Of a stretch of DNA of 64,000 nt, positions 37,970 to 49,056 are shown in pieces; within the stretch, counting starts at the first letter, position 1; each line of letters opens with the position of its first letter. The translations under genes and the position numbers were made by a program. Source of the DNA: Hydrogenophaga aromaticivorans (GTDB lineage: Bacteria > Pseudomonadota > Gammaproteobacteria > Burkholderiales > Burkholderiaceae_C); assembly GCF_013387465.1 (NCBI RefSeq), contig NZ_VYGV01000012.1, positions 241,143-305,142 on the forward strand, written 5' to 3'. The notes beneath the pieces are model-generated. The model worked only from the letters and a program-made list of their open reading frames with translations, had not been told where the DNA came from and ran no database searches.

Positions 37970-38974
37970 CTAGTTATAGGAAAGCGCGCGCGCTTTCCCC
38001 CAGAACACCCGGTACATGAAGGCCGTGTAGATCACGATCACCGGCAGCGTGATCGCCACACCGATGAAGACCACCGTGAGCGACTCGGTGCCGATGGCCG
38101 CTTCCCACACCGTCATGCGGCCGATCACGATGTCCGGAAAGATGCTGTAGGCCAGCCCGAAGAAGGCCAGCACGAAGATCAGCACGGTGGCGGCGAATAC
38201 CACCCAGCCGTGGCCGGCCTTCACTGTGCCCGGGTGCGTCACCACCCAGCGCACCGCGAAGAAGGCGAGCACGCAGCTCAGCGGAATCGGCATCAGCGCA
38301 AACACCTCGGGCACGCCGAACCACTTGTCCACCACCGCCGGGTTCACCAGCGGCGTGGCGGCCGAAATGGCCACCAGGGCGGCACCCATGGGCCACAGCA
38401 CGCGCCGCGCCCAGTGCACCGCGCGCTCCTGCAGCACGCCCTCGGTCTTCATGATCAGCCAGCCAGCGCCCAGCAGCACGTAGGCCGCGGGCAGCGTGAG
38501 CGCGATGCCCAGGCTGAATCCCAGCCCGAGCGGACCGTTGTCAAAACCCGTGATGTAGCTGCCCAGCATCCAGCCCTGGGCCGCGCTGGCCAGCAGCGAG
38601 CCGCCGAAAAAGGCCCGGTTCCAGAACGGCTTCCAGACCGGCGGCGCCTTCACGCGGAAGTCGAACGCCACACCGCGCAGGATCAGCCCGATCAGCATGA
38701 GGGCCACCGGCAGGTACAGCGCCTGCAGCACCAGGCCATGGGCGAACGGAAACGCCACCAGCAACACGCCCACGCCCAGCACCAGCCAGGTCTCGTTGGC
38801 GTCCCAGAACGGGCCGATGCTGGCGATCATGGTGTCCTTCTGCGCGTCGTCGGCCAGGGGCAGCAGCAGGCCCACACCGAGGTCGTAGCCATCGAGCACG
38901 ACGTAGGCCAGCAGGGCCAGGCCCATCACGGCCAGAAAGATCAGCGGCAGCAGGTGCGCCCAGCTTGTGTCCAT
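37970..38974 (-). CDS. cydB: Cytochrome bd/CIO quinol oxidase subunit II
   Basis: A 334-residue membrane subunit with about eight to nine spans, including the N-terminal segment VVLDGYDLGVGLLLPL (near residue 27) and GPFWDANETWLVLG (near 54). Partner of CydA in a quinol:O2 oxidoreductase. It lies 19 bp after cydA. No CydX-like small subunit follows, as is usual for the cyanide-insensitive (CioAB) branch. Confidence 0.95.
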   Translation of the reverse strand: MDTSWAHLLPLIFLAVMGLALLAYVVLDGYDLGVGLLLPLADDAQKDTMIASIGPFWDANETWLVLGVGVLLVAFPFAHGLVLQALYLPVALMLIGLILRGVAFDFRVKAPPVWKPFWNRAFFGGSLLASAAQGWMLGSYITGFDNGPLGLGFSLGIALTLPAAYVLLGAGWLIMKTEGVLQERAVHWARRVLWPMGAALVAISAATPLVNPAVVDKWFGVPEVFALMPIPLSCVLAFFAVRWVVTHPGTVKAGHGWVVFAATVLIFVLAFFGLAYSIFPDIVIGRMTVWEAAIGTESLTVVFIGVAITLPVIVIYTAFMYRVFWGKARALSYN

Positions 38975-38993
38975 GGGGTTCTCCGGGGGGATG

Positions 38994-40364
38994 TCAGACG
39001 CCGGCCTTGCCGAGTTCGGCGCCGTGGGTGGGGGAGGGCGCGTGCTGGACGGGGTGCTCCGCCATGTACTTGAGCACGCCCACGTAGGTGACCAGCAGCA
39101 GGCCGTAGACCACCAGGTAGGCGGCGAGGGTGAGTGCGATCATGGGCGGCGCCGTGTGGGTGGCCAGCTCGCTGGTGCGCAGCAGGCCGTAGACCATGAA
39201 GGGCTGGCGACCGATCTCGGTGACGTACCAGCCCGAGAGCGTGGCCAGCCAGCCCGAGAACGTCATGCCCGCCAACACCCAGAGCCAGGGCCGGGGCCAC
39301 GGGGTGTGGCCTTCTGCAGCGCCCCGGTGGCGCTGGCGCCAGAGGCGCCAGACGCTGAACCAGGCCACCACCAGCATCAGGCTGCCCACGCCCACCATCA
39401 CGCGAAAGCCCCAGAACACCGGCGCCACCGGTGGGTGTGCGTCCTTGAAATCGTGGATGCCCTGGACTTCGCCATCGAGGTCGTGCGTGAGCACCAGGCT
39501 GGCCAGCCGGGGGATCTTGAGCGCGTAGTGGGTGGTGCCCGCGGCTTCATCGGGGACGCCGAAGAGCGTGAGCGGTGCGCCCTTTTCGGTGTCCCAGATG
39601 CCTTCCATGGCGGCGATCTTGGCCGGCTGGTGTTCCAGGGTGTTGAGTCCGTGCAGGTCACCGGCCAGGAACTGCAGCGGCATGGCCACCGCGGCCGCCA
39701 CGATGGCCGCACGCATGGCCTTGTGGGTGCCGGCCGTGGCGCTGCCCTTGAGGAGCTGCCAGGCGCACAGGCCCGCGATCAGGAACGAGGCGGTCAACGC
39801 CGAGGCCAGCAGCTTGTGCGCGAAGCGGTAGGGGAACGAGGGGTTGAACACCACCGCCCACCAGTCGGTGGGGATGAACTGGCCGTTGACGATCTCGAAG
39901 CCCGCGGGCGTCTGCAGCCAGGAGTTGAGGCTGAGGATCCAGAACGCCGACAGCGTGGTGCCCAGCGCCACCAGCGCGGTGGCGAGCAGGTGCACACGCT
40001 CGGACACGCGGCCCCGGCCAAACAGCATGATGCCCAGGAAGCTGGCCTCGAGGAAAAACGCGGTCAGCACCTCGTAGCCCAGCAGCGGGCCCGAAATGTT
40101 GCCGGTCTTCTCCATGAAGCCCGGCCAGTTGGTGCCGAACTGGAAGCTCATCACGATGCCCGAGACCACGCCCAGCGCGAAGCTGAGCGCGAACACCTTG
40201 GTCCAGAAGTAATACGCCTCTTCCCAGGCCGGCTCGCGGGTCTGGATGAAACGCAGGCGGAAGAACAGCAGGAACCAGCACAGCGCGATGGTGATGGAGG
40301 GGAACAGGATGTGGAAACTGATGTTGGCCGCGAACTGCATGCGCGACAGGATCAAGGCGTCCAT
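38994..40364 (-). CDS. cydA: Cytochrome bd/CIO quinol oxidase subunit I
   Basis: A 456-residue haem-carrying subunit with about nine spans. Haem ligand and proton-path regions are visible: RMQFAANISFHILFPS (His near residue 18), GTNWPGFMEKTG, FFLEASFLGIMLFG and WYVTEIGRQPF (near 390). The quinol loop is short, which together with GRGRVSERVH points to the CIO type. High-affinity or cyanide-tolerant oxygen reduction is expected. It follows the GbsR/MarR gene by 38 bp. Confidence 0.95.
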   Translation of the reverse strand: MDALILSRMQFAANISFHILFPSITIALCWFLLFFRLRFIQTREPAWEEAYYFWTKVFALSFALGVVSGIVMSFQFGTNWPGFMEKTGNISGPLLGYEVLTAFFLEASFLGIMLFGRGRVSERVHLLATALVALGTTLSAFWILSLNSWLQTPAGFEIVNGQFIPTDWWAVVFNPSFPYRFAHKLLASALTASFLIAGLCAWQLLKGSATAGTHKAMRAAIVAAAVAMPLQFLAGDLHGLNTLEHQPAKIAAMEGIWDTEKGAPLTLFGVPDEAAGTTHYALKIPRLASLVLTHDLDGEVQGIHDFKDAHPPVAPVFWGFRVMVGVGSLMLVVAWFSVWRLWRQRHRGAAEGHTPWPRPWLWVLAGMTFSGWLATLSGWYVTEIGRQPFMVYGLLRTSELATHTAPPMIALTLAAYLVVYGLLLVTYVGVLKYMAEHPVQHAPSPTHGAELGKAGV

Positions 40365-40402
40365 GGGGTTTCCAGGTGGTGGGGGCGTGGCGAAAAGGGC
40401 CG

Positions 40403-41002
40403 TCAGGCGGCGTCGGGCTGCTGGTCGGCGCGGGCCGGGCGGGCGGCGCCTTTGCCGGTGATCCGGTCCTTGAGTTCGAGCACGCGGGTCACGGTGGCGC
40501 CCATGCCCATGAGCTGCAGGGCGGTCTCGGGGGCGAGCTTCTGCACGTCGTCGAACCAGGTCATGAGCCGGTCGATCAGGTCGTGCATGTCACGCATGCG
40601 GGCCTGGGCGTGGCGCTCGGCGTCGGTCGAGGGCGTTTCCAGCAGGGCCGTGCGCAGCATCGACAGCGTGGGCTCGATTTCGCGGCGGCGGCGCTCTTCG
40701 GCCAGCACGCGGAAGATCTCCCACACATCGGCCGGCGCTTCGAAATACTCGCGCCGGTCACCAGGCTGGTGGCGCAGCCGCACCAGGCGCCAGGACTGCA
40801 GCTCCTTGAGGCCCATGCTGACGTTGGAGCGCGAGAACTCCAGCTGCTCGGCGATCTCGTCGGCGTTGAGTGCCCGGGGCGAGATGAAGATCAGCGCGTA
40901 GATCTGGCCCACGGTGCGGTTGATGCCCCATTTGCTGCCCATCTCGCCAAAGTGGGCAACGAATTCGCGGTTCAGCGGGGGGAGGTGGTCTTGCAGCGGC
41001 AT
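40403..41002 (-). CDS. GbsR/MarR family transcriptional regulator
   Basis: A 199-residue winged-helix regulator (ADEIAEQLEFSRSNVSMGLKEL near residues 47-68) with a helical C-terminal dimerisation region, GbsR-like. First gene of an apparent operon with cydAB. A perfect 28-bp palindrome lies 26 bp upstream of its start codon, so autoregulation of the oxidase operon is likely. The effector is unknown. Confidence 0.88.
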   Translation of the reverse strand: MPLQDHLPPLNREFVAHFGEMGSKWGINRTVGQIYALIFISPRALNADEIAEQLEFSRSNVSMGLKELQSWRLVRLRHQPGDRREYFEAPADVWEIFRVLAEERRRREIEPTLSMLRTALLETPSTDAERHAQARMRDMHDLIDRLMTWFDDVQKLAPETALQLMGMGATVTRVLELKDRITGKGAARPARADQQPDAA

Positions 41003-41027
41003 GGGGCGGAGTCTAGGCAGCTGTGTC

Positions 41028-41055
41028 TGTAATTTCAGAAAATTCTGAAATTACA
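41028..41055. promoter_or_regulatory. 28-bp perfect palindrome upstream of the gbsR-cydAB operon
   Basis: Arms TGTAATTTCAGAA (41028-41040) and TTCTGAAATTACA (41043-41055) are exact complements around AA. It is AT-rich in a GC-rich neighbourhood and close to the regulator start. Very probably the operator of the GbsR/MarR protein. Confidence 0.75.
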
Positions 41056-41162
41056 TGAATATCCGTAGGGTTATTCCGTTGGCGCGCCGGGTCCTTGTCC
41101 GGGGTGCGGCACAGGCGGGTGCCTACAATCGGACGCAACAACACCGCCCGGAGCACGCACGC

Positions 41163-41738
41163 ATGAGCATCAAAAGCGACAAATGGATCCGCCGCATGGC
41201 CAAGGAGCACGGCATGATCGAGCCCTTCGAGCCCGGTCAGATCCGGCAAAACGCGGCCGGCGAGAAGATCGTGAGCTACGGCACCAGCAGCTATGGCTAC
41301 GACATCCGCTGCGCACCCGAATTCAAGGTCTTCACCAACATCCACAGCACGGTGGTGGACCCGAAGAACTTCGACGAAAACAGCTTCGTGGACATCAACA
41401 AGGATGTCTGTGTGATCCCGCCCAACAGCTTCGCGCTGGCGCGCACCATGGAGTACTTCCGCATCCCGCGCAACGTGCTGACCATCTGCCTGGGCAAGAG
41501 CACCTACGCGCGCTGCGGCATCATCGTCAACGTCACGCCCTTTGAGCCCGAGTGGGAAGGTTATGTGACGCTGGAATTCAGCAACACCACACCGCTGCCG
41601 GCCAAGATCTACGCCGGTGAAGGCTGTGCCCAGGTGCTGTTCTTCGAGAGCGACAAGGACGACGTCTGCGAGACCAGCTACAAGGACCGCGGCGGCAAAT
41701 ACCAGGGCCAGGTGGGTGTGACGCTGCCCAAGACCTGA
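41163..41738 (+). CDS. dcd: dCTP deaminase
   Basis: A 191-residue enzyme making dUTP from dCTP. Conserved stretches: [12 protein letters not shown] (near residue 39), [21 protein letters not shown] (split, near 115-135) and catalytic Glu in [14 protein letters not shown]. The ATG at 41163 gives the normal N terminus [13 protein letters not shown]. An intrinsic terminator follows. Confidence 0.96.
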   Translation: MSIKSDKWIRRMAKEHGMIEPFEPGQIRQNAAGEKIVSYGTSSYGYDIRCAPEFKVFTNIHSTVVDPKNFDENSFVDINKDVCVIPPNSFALARTMEYFRIPRNVLTICLGKSTYARCGIIVNVTPFEPEWEGYVTLEFSNTTPLPAKIYAGEGCAQVLFFESDKDDVCETSYKDRGGKYQGQVGVTLPKT

Positions 41739-41762
41739 AATCGCCACACCGATCGCAACGGA

Positions 41763-41787
41763 AGCGCTGCCCCCGGCAGCGCTTTTT
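41763..41787 (+). terminator. Intrinsic terminator after dcd
   Basis: AGCGCTGCC (41763-41771) and GGCAGCGCT (41775-41783) form a 9-bp stem with loop CCC, followed by a T-run. Confidence 0.8.
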
Positions 41788-41844
41788 GTTTGGAGCTTTG
41801 CATAATGGGTCTGGCTGTGTCGCCAGACCCGAGGAGAACGCACC

Positions 41845-42744
41845 ATGAAATGGGGAAACAACCGCCAGTCGGACCAGGTTGAAGACCGCCGCTCCTCATC
41901 GGGGGGCGGCATGTTCGGCGGCGGAGGTCGGCGCACTGGCGGACGCAGCATCGGCCTGGGCACCATCGTGATCGCGCTGATCGGCGGCTGGATCTTCGGC
42001 ATCAACCCGATGACCATCCTGAGCTTCCTGGGCGGCGCGGGCGACCTCGCACCGTCGCAGACGCAGAACGCGCCGGCATCGGCCCCGGCGGGCAAACCGA
42101 CCGATGAAATGGGCCAGTTCGTGGCCGCCGTGCTGGGTGGCACCGAAGATGTGTGGATGACGGTTTTCCAGCAGAGCGGCTCGCAGTACCAGAAGCCCCG
42201 CCTGGTGTTGTTCCGCGGCGCTGTGCCCACGGCCTGCGGCACCGGCCAGTCGGCCATGGGCCCGTTTTATTGCCCGGGTGACCAGAAGGTCTACATCGAC
42301 CTGAGCTTCTACGAGACGCTGCGCAGCCAGCTCGGCGCGCCCGGCGACTTTGCCCAGGCCTACGTGATCGCGCACGAGGTGGGCCACCATGTGCAGAACC
42401 TGATGGGCCTGACCCAGCAGATGGAACAGTCCCGGCAACGCGTGAGCGAGCGCGAGTACAACGCGCTGTCCGTGCGGCTGGAATTGCAGGCCGACTGCTT
42501 TGCCGGCATCTGGGCGCACCACAACCACAAGACCAACGCCATCCTGGAGCCGGGCGACGTGGAAGAGGCGCTGAACGCGGCCGCCGCCATCGGTGACGAC
42601 GCCATTCAGCGCAAGAGCCAGGGGCAGGTGGTGCCCGACAGTTTCACCCACGGCAGCAGCGAGCAGCGCCAGCGCTGGTTCCACAAAGGGCTCGAAACCG
42701 GCAGCGTCAAGGCCTGCGACACCTTCAACGCGCGCCAGATCTGA
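41845..42744 (+). CDS. Neutral zinc metallopeptidase (YpfJ family)
   Basis: A 299-residue membrane-anchored protein. A Gly/Arg-rich cytoplasmic N terminus is followed by one membrane span (residues about 37-62), then a periplasmic domain with the zinc motif HEVGHH (near residue 176) and a downstream ELQADCFAG segment that supplies the third ligand. Matches the YpfJ/KPN_02809 family of putative neutral zinc metallopeptidases; physiological substrate unknown. Apparently monocistronic. Confidence 0.9.
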   Translation: MKWGNNRQSDQVEDRRSSSGGGMFGGGGRRTGGRSIGLGTIVIALIGGWIFGINPMTILSFLGGAGDLAPSQTQNAPASAPAGKPTDEMGQFVAAVLGGTEDVWMTVFQQSGSQYQKPRLVLFRGAVPTACGTGQSAMGPFYCPGDQKVYIDLSFYETLRSQLGAPGDFAQAYVIAHEVGHHVQNLMGLTQQMEQSRQRVSEREYNALSVRLELQADCFAGIWAHHNHKTNAILEPGDVEEALNAAAAIGDDAIQRKSQGQVVPDSFTHGSSEQRQRWFHKGLETGSVKACDTFNARQI

Positions 42745-42877
42745 GATTCCCTGGCGTTTGGCGTCGGACGGGGGCCGGCCGGGGCTTCCCTGCCCGGGCT
42801 GGGTGAAAAACGCCCAAAGTGCGACAATAGCGGGCTAAAGCCCTCCCAGCGCGCATGAATACGCAACGCGCATTGAA

Positions 42878-44371
<1,494 letters not shown>

Positions 44372-44376
44372 ATCCA

Positions 44377-45216
44377 TCAGCCCTTGCCCGGTTTGCGGGT
44401 CTGCGGGCAGCGCACGGCAAAGCGCTCGACCTCGCCCGGTTGCGCCCCCAGTCGCGCCGCCGTCAGGCAGCCTCCCCACACACAACCCGTGTCCAGGGCC
44501 AACACACCCGGGCGCTGCGCACCGGCGCCCAGCGTGGACCAGTGGCCGAACGCCACCGGTGTGCCTTCGGTGCGCCGCCCCGGCACCTCGAACCACGGCA
44601 TGAAGCCCGCTGGCGCGCTGTCCGCGCTGTCCTTGGTGTCGAATTCCATCACGCCCTGCGGTGAACAGAAGCGCAGCCGCGTGAGCGCGTTGACGATCAC
44701 GCGCAGCCGGGCCGCGCCGCGCAGGCCGTCGCTCCAGAAATCGGGCTGGTTGCCGTACATGCCGTGCAGGAACACGCCCCAGTCCGCGCTGCGCAGCGCC
44801 GCCTCCAGCTCGCCCGCCAGCGCCAGGGTCTGCGCCGCGTCCCACTGCGGCAGCACGCCCGCGTGCACCATCAGCCAGCCGTGCACCTGCAGCGCCATGG
44901 AGCGTGTGCGCAGCCAGTCCAGCAGGTCGTTGCGATCGGGCGCGTTCAGGATGTCGGCCAAGGTATCGCTGCGGTGCGGCTTGCGCACGCCGTGCGCCAC
45001 GGCGAGCAGGTGCAGGTCGTGGTTGCCCAGCAGGCAATGCGCCGCACCTTCAAGCGCCATCAGCCGGCGCAACACCGCCAGCGAATCCGGACCGCGGTTG
45101 ACCAGGTCGCCCAGCAGGTACAGCGTGTCGCGGCTGGGTGAAAAACCGATTTCGTCCATCAGACGTCCGAGGGCCTCGTCGCAGCCCTGCACGTCGCCAA
45201 TCATGTAAAGTGCCAT
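44377..45216 (-). CDS. apaH: Diadenosine tetraphosphatase (symmetrical)
   Basis: A 279-residue metallophosphatase splitting Ap4A into two ADP. Signature MIGDVQGCDEAL, LLGDLVNRGPDS, LLGNHDLHLL, with later histidines in WLMVHAGVLP. Only nine bases separate its start codon from that of the divergent membrane protein gene, so the two promoters must reach into the neighbouring coding regions. Confidence 0.95.
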   Translation of the reverse strand: MALYMIGDVQGCDEALGRLMDEIGFSPSRDTLYLLGDLVNRGPDSLAVLRRLMALEGAAHCLLGNHDLHLLAVAHGVRKPHRSDTLADILNAPDRNDLLDWLRTRSMALQVHGWLMVHAGVLPQWDAAQTLALAGELEAALRSADWGVFLHGMYGNQPDFWSDGLRGAARLRVIVNALTRLRFCSPQGVMEFDTKDSADSAPAGFMPWFEVPGRRTEGTPVAFGHWSTLGAGAQRPGVLALDTGCVWGGCLTAARLGAQPGEVERFAVRCPQTRKPGKG

Positions 45217-45225
45217 GCGCCCATT

Positions 45226-46539
45226 ATGGATACCCTCTTAATCATCTTTCTCACCCTGCTCAACGGTGCCTTTGCCATGTCGGAGCTGGCGCTGGCCTCC
45301 AGCCGCAAGGCCCGCCTGTCGGCCATGGCGGAGTCCGGTGACAAGGGCGCACAGACCGCACTGAAGCTGCTCGAAAATCCGACACAGTTCCTCTCCTCGG
45401 TGCAGGTGGGCATCACCTCGATCGGCATGCTCAACGGCATCGTCGGTGAAGCCGCCTTCAGCGATGACCTGGGAGCGTGGCTGCAGGGCCTGGGACTCAC
45501 CGCGGCCACGGCCAGCGTGAGCGCCACCGCGGTGGTGGTGGTGGTGATCACCTTCATCACCATCGTGTTCGGCGAACTGGTGCCCAAGCGCATCGGCCAG
45601 CTGTATCCGGAAACGGTGTCGCGCTGGGTCTCGCGGCCGATGGCCTGGGTGGCGAAAATCGCGCGCCCCTTCGTGCTGCTGCTGTCGGTGACGACGCAGG
45701 GCACGCTCAAGCTGCTGCGCGTCGACACCAACGCCGTGCAGCACGTGACCGAGGAAGAAATCAACGCCAGCCTGGAAGAGGGCGTCGACGCCGGGCTGAT
45801 CGAGGAGCACGAACACCAGATGGTGCGCAACGTGTTCCAGCTCGATGACCGCCAGCTCACCTCCATCATGGTGCCGCACGCCGACATCGAATGGCTGGAT
45901 GCGGAAAGCGCCATCGACGACGCGGTGCAGCGGGCCTGGACCACCGGTCATTCCTGGTACCCGGTCTGTCGTGGCGGGCTGGCCGATGTGGTCGGTGTGA
46001 TCCACCTGCCGCGCATGCTGGCGCTGCAGGCCGAGGGCAACAACGAGCCGATCATGCGGCACGTGCAGCCGGCGGTGTTCGTGCCCGAGACGCTCTCGGG
46101 CATGGAGCTGCTGGAGCAGTTCCGCGAGCGCTCCACGCGCATGGTGCTGGTGGTGGACGAATACGGCGTGGTGCAGGGGCTGCTCACGCCGCTGGACATG
46201 CTCGAAGCCATCACCGGCGAACTCTCGCCCCACGAGGCGCTGGACGCCTGGGCCACACAGCGCGAGGACGGTGCCTGGCTGGTGGACGGGGCCATGCCGG
46301 TGGCCGAACTCAAGGCACGGCTGGACATCGAGGAACTGCCCGACGAGGACAAGGGCCGCTACAACACCGTGGCCGGTCTGATGCAGACGGTGGCGGGCGA
46401 TCTGCTTGCACAGGCCGACACGGTGGATTGCGCGGGCTGGCGCTTCGAGGTGCTGGTGCTCGACGGCCGGCGCATCGATCAGGTCCTGATTTCGCACCTG
46501 CCTGAAGGCGAAGAAGCGTTGGCCGAAGACACCCGCTGA
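45226..46539 (+). CDS. CNNM/CorC-like membrane protein with CBS domains
   Basis: A 437-residue 'hemolysin family' protein. N-terminal DUF21/CNNM membrane domain (about four spans, LNGAFAMSELALASSRKARL split at residue 14), a CBS pair around residues 200-330 (VPHADIEWLDAE, RMVLVVDEYGVVQG) and a C-terminal CorC_HlyC domain (LVDGAMPVAELKARLDIEELP split). Family members are linked to magnesium/cobalt efflux. The start codon is nine bases from the divergent apaH start. Confidence 0.92.
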   Translation: MDTLLIIFLTLLNGAFAMSELALASSRKARLSAMAESGDKGAQTALKLLENPTQFLSSVQVGITSIGMLNGIVGEAAFSDDLGAWLQGLGLTAATASVSATAVVVVVITFITIVFGELVPKRIGQLYPETVSRWVSRPMAWVAKIARPFVLLLSVTTQGTLKLLRVDTNAVQHVTEEEINASLEEGVDAGLIEEHEHQMVRNVFQLDDRQLTSIMVPHADIEWLDAESAIDDAVQRAWTTGHSWYPVCRGGLADVVGVIHLPRMLALQAEGNNEPIMRHVQPAVFVPETLSGMELLEQFRERSTRMVLVVDEYGVVQGLLTPLDMLEAITGELSPHEALDAWATQREDGAWLVDGAMPVAELKARLDIEELPDEDKGRYNTVAGLMQTVAGDLLAQADTVDCAGWRFEVLVLDGRRIDQVLISHLPEGEEALAEDTR

Positions 46540-46569
46540 GCGGGGGTGCCCGCGGGCCGGGTCAGCGGC

Positions 46570-47490
46570 TCAGGCGGGTGGCTGGGCGGGACCCACGGGC
46601 CGGTGCTCAAACAGCCAGTCCTTGAACGCCAGCGCCGCAGCCGACAGCCGTTTGCCGCGCGGGTACACCACGTGCCATTGACGGATCAGCGGAAAGCCCA
46701 CCACGTCCAGCAGCACCAGCTCGCCCAGTGCCAGTTCCGACACCACCGTGGTGGCCGACAGCACCGCCAGGCCCAGGCCACCGGCCACGGTCTGCTTGAT
46801 GGCCTCGTTGCTGCCAACCTCCAGCCGGTTCTTCAGCGTCACGCCCTGGCTGGCAAAAAACTTCTCGGCCGTGAGCCGCGTGCCCGAACCCGGCTCGCGC
46901 AGGATGAAGGGCTCGTTCTTCAGCCGGCTGGGCGCGATCTTCTTTTTGCCCACCAGAGGGTGGTCGGGTGGCGCCACCAGCACCAGCGGGTTGTCGGCAA
47001 AGTTCTCGCTCACCACGTCCATGCTCTCGGGCGGCTGGCCCATGATGTAGAGGTCGTCCTGGTTGGCGGCCAGGCGCTGCAACAGGTTCTCGCGGTTGCC
47101 CACCAGCATGGCCACTTCGATGCCCGGGTGCGCCGCGCAGAAGCCGCCCAGCAGCTTGGGTACGGTGTATTTCACCGTCGTCAGGATCGCGAGTTTCAGG
47201 CTACCGCGCTCCACGCCCTGCAGCGCCGCGAGGTCTTGCGACAGGCGCTCCATGCGGGTTTCGATGTCGGCGCAGGCGTCGGCCAGGGTCTGGCCGGTGG
47301 CGGTGAGAAAGATCTTCTTGCCCAGCTGCTCGAACAGGGGCTGGCCCACCGTTTCCGAGAGCTGCTTGACCTGCAGCGACAGCGTGGGCGGCGAGAGGTG
47401 CAGTTCTTCGGCCGCACGCGCGAAGCTGTTGTGGCGCGCCACGGCCAGGAAGATGCGCAGCTGGTGCAGGGTGGCGTGGCGCAGGTTCAT
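46570..47490 (-). CDS. cbbR: RuBisCO operon regulator CbbR
   Basis: A 306-residue LysR-type regulator. Winged helix HNSFARAAEELHLSPPTLSLQVKQL (split, residues 19-43) and an effector domain that in CbbR proteins binds metabolites reporting redox/carbon status. Divergent from cbbM across 162 bp containing two AT-rich dyads. The position beside RuBisCO makes the CbbR call firm. Confidence 0.94.
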   Translation of the reverse strand: MNLRHATLHQLRIFLAVARHNSFARAAEELHLSPPTLSLQVKQLSETVGQPLFEQLGKKIFLTATGQTLADACADIETRMERLSQDLAALQGVERGSLKLAILTTVKYTVPKLLGGFCAAHPGIEVAMLVGNRENLLQRLAANQDDLYIMGQPPESMDVVSENFADNPLVLVAPPDHPLVGKKKIAPSRLKNEPFILREPGSGTRLTAEKFFASQGVTLKNRLEVGSNEAIKQTVAGGLGLAVLSATTVVSELALGELVLLDVVGFPLIRQWHVVYPRGKRLSAAALAFKDWLFEHRPVGPAQPPA

Positions 47491-47508
47491 TCGGGTCTCC
47501 GGAATTGA

Positions 47509-47546
47509 TAGATAAAAATCTAACGTAACAGTAAAAACATTTTACT
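47509..47546. promoter_or_regulatory. CbbR-type operator dyads
   Basis: TAGATAAAAATCTA (47509-47522) and AGTAAAAACATTTTACT (47530-47546) are two AT-rich inverted repeats, 22-23 bp centre to centre, next to the cbbR start. A- and T-rich LysR sites with about two helical turns between them are usual for CbbR. Their position near cbbR suggests autoregulation plus activation of cbbM. Confidence 0.6.
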
Positions 47547-47652
47547 TTTATTTATTCTTCAGCGGCTCAACAATCCGTCTGTCCCCGATCAAAAACCCGG
47601 GGCATCCATCAACACCGAGACAGCAACCCTCTAGACATCCCCGGAGACCCTC

Positions 47653-49032
47653 ATGGACCAAAGCAACCGCTACGCCGACCTCAGCCTGAAAGAAGCCGAC
47701 CTGATCGCCGGCGGCAAACACATCCTCGTGGCCTACAAGATGAAGCCCAAGGCCGGCCACGGCTACCTGGAGGCCGCCGCCCACTTTGCCGCCGAGTCGT
47801 CCACCGGCACCAACGTCGAAGTGAGCACCACCGACGACTTCACCAAGGGCCTGGACGCGCTGGTGTATTACATTGACGAAGCCACGGAAGACATGCGCAT
47901 CGCGTACCCGATGGACCTGTTCGACCGCAACATGACCGACGGCCGCATGATGATGGTGTCGATCCTGACGCTGGTGATCGGCAACAACCAGGGCATGGGC
48001 GACATCGAGCACGGCAAGATCCACGACATCTACTTCCCCGAGCGCGCCATCCAGCTGTTTGACGGCCCGTCCAAGGACATCTCCGACCTGTGGCGCATCC
48101 TGGGTCGTCCGATGAAGGACGGCGGTTACATCGCCGGCACCATCATCAAGCCCAAGCTGGGCCTGCGTCCCGAGCCGTTCGCGGCCGCGGCCTACCAGTT
48201 CTGGCTGGGTGGTGACTTCATCAAGAACGACGAACCCCAGGGCAACCAGGTGTTCTGTCCGGCCAAGAAGGTCTACCCCATGGTGTACGACGCCATGAAG
48301 CGCGCCATGGACGAAACCGGCCAGGCCAAGATCTTCTCGGCCAACATCACCGCCGACGACCACTACGAAATGCTGGCCCGCGCCGATTTCATCCTGGAAT
48401 CCTTCGGCCCCGACGCCGACAAGGTGGCTTTCCTGGTCGACGGCTTCGTGGGTGGTCCGGGCATGATCACCACCGCCCGCCGCCAGTACCCAGGTCAGTA
48501 CCTGCACTACCACCGCGCCGGCCACGGCATGATCACCAGCCCGAGCGCCAAGCGCGGTTACACCGCCTTCGTGCTGGCCAAGATTTCGCGTCTGCAAGGT
48601 GCCTCAGGCATCCACGTCGGGACCATGGGCTACGGCAAGATGGAAGGCGAGAACTCGGACAAGAACATCGCCTACATGATCGAGCGCGACGAAGCCCAGG
48701 GCCCGGTCTACTACCAGAAGTGGTACGGCATGAAGCCCACCACCCCGATCATCTCGGGCGGCATGAACGCGCTGCGTCTGCCGGGCTTCTTTGAAAACCT
48801 GGGTCACGGCAACGTGATCAACACCTCGGGTGGCGGCGCCTACGGCCACATCGATTCACCGGCCGCCGGTGCGATCTCGCTGCGCCAGTCCTACGAGTGC
48901 TGGAAGTCGGGCGCCGACCCGATCGCCTACGCCAAGGAGCACAAGGAATTCGCCCGCGCGTTTGCCTCGTTCCCTGGTGACGCCGACAAGCTGTACCCTG
49001 GCTGGCGCGAGAAGCTCGGTTCGCACAAGTAA
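47653..49032 (+). CDS. cbbM: Form II ribulose-1,5-bisphosphate carboxylase
   Basis: A 459-residue form II RuBisCO large subunit, needing no small subunit. Active-site residues fall on the standard numbering: Lys166 in GTIIKPKLG, carbamylated Lys191 in GGDFIKNDE, His287 in HYHRAGHG and loop-6 Lys329 in GYGKMEGE. It fixes CO2 in the Calvin cycle; form II enzymes work best at low O2 and high CO2. GGAGA precedes the ATG. Followed by cbbQ and cbbO after a 345-bp gap filled with hairpin elements. Confidence 0.99.
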   Translation: MDQSNRYADLSLKEADLIAGGKHILVAYKMKPKAGHGYLEAAAHFAAESSTGTNVEVSTTDDFTKGLDALVYYIDEATEDMRIAYPMDLFDRNMTDGRMMMVSILTLVIGNNQGMGDIEHGKIHDIYFPERAIQLFDGPSKDISDLWRILGRPMKDGGYIAGTIIKPKLGLRPEPFAAAAYQFWLGGDFIKNDEPQGNQVFCPAKKVYPMVYDAMKRAMDETGQAKIFSANITADDHYEMLARADFILESFGPDADKVAFLVDGFVGGPGMITTARRQYPGQYLHYHRAGHGMITSPSAKRGYTAFVLAKISRLQGASGIHVGTMGYGKMEGENSDKNIAYMIERDEAQGPVYYQKWYGMKPTTPIISGGMNALRLPGFFENLGHGNVINTSGGGAYGHIDSPAAGAISLRQSYECWKSGADPIAYAKEHKEFARAFASFPGDADKLYPGWREKLGSHK

Positions 49033-49056
49033 ATCCCCCGTTTCTTTTGCGGGGCG

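Noticed and set aside
41117..41135. TACAAT box upstream of dcd as a full sigma-70 promoter
   Set aside because: A plausible -10 but no acceptable -35 at 16-18 bp spacing; not enough to annotate.
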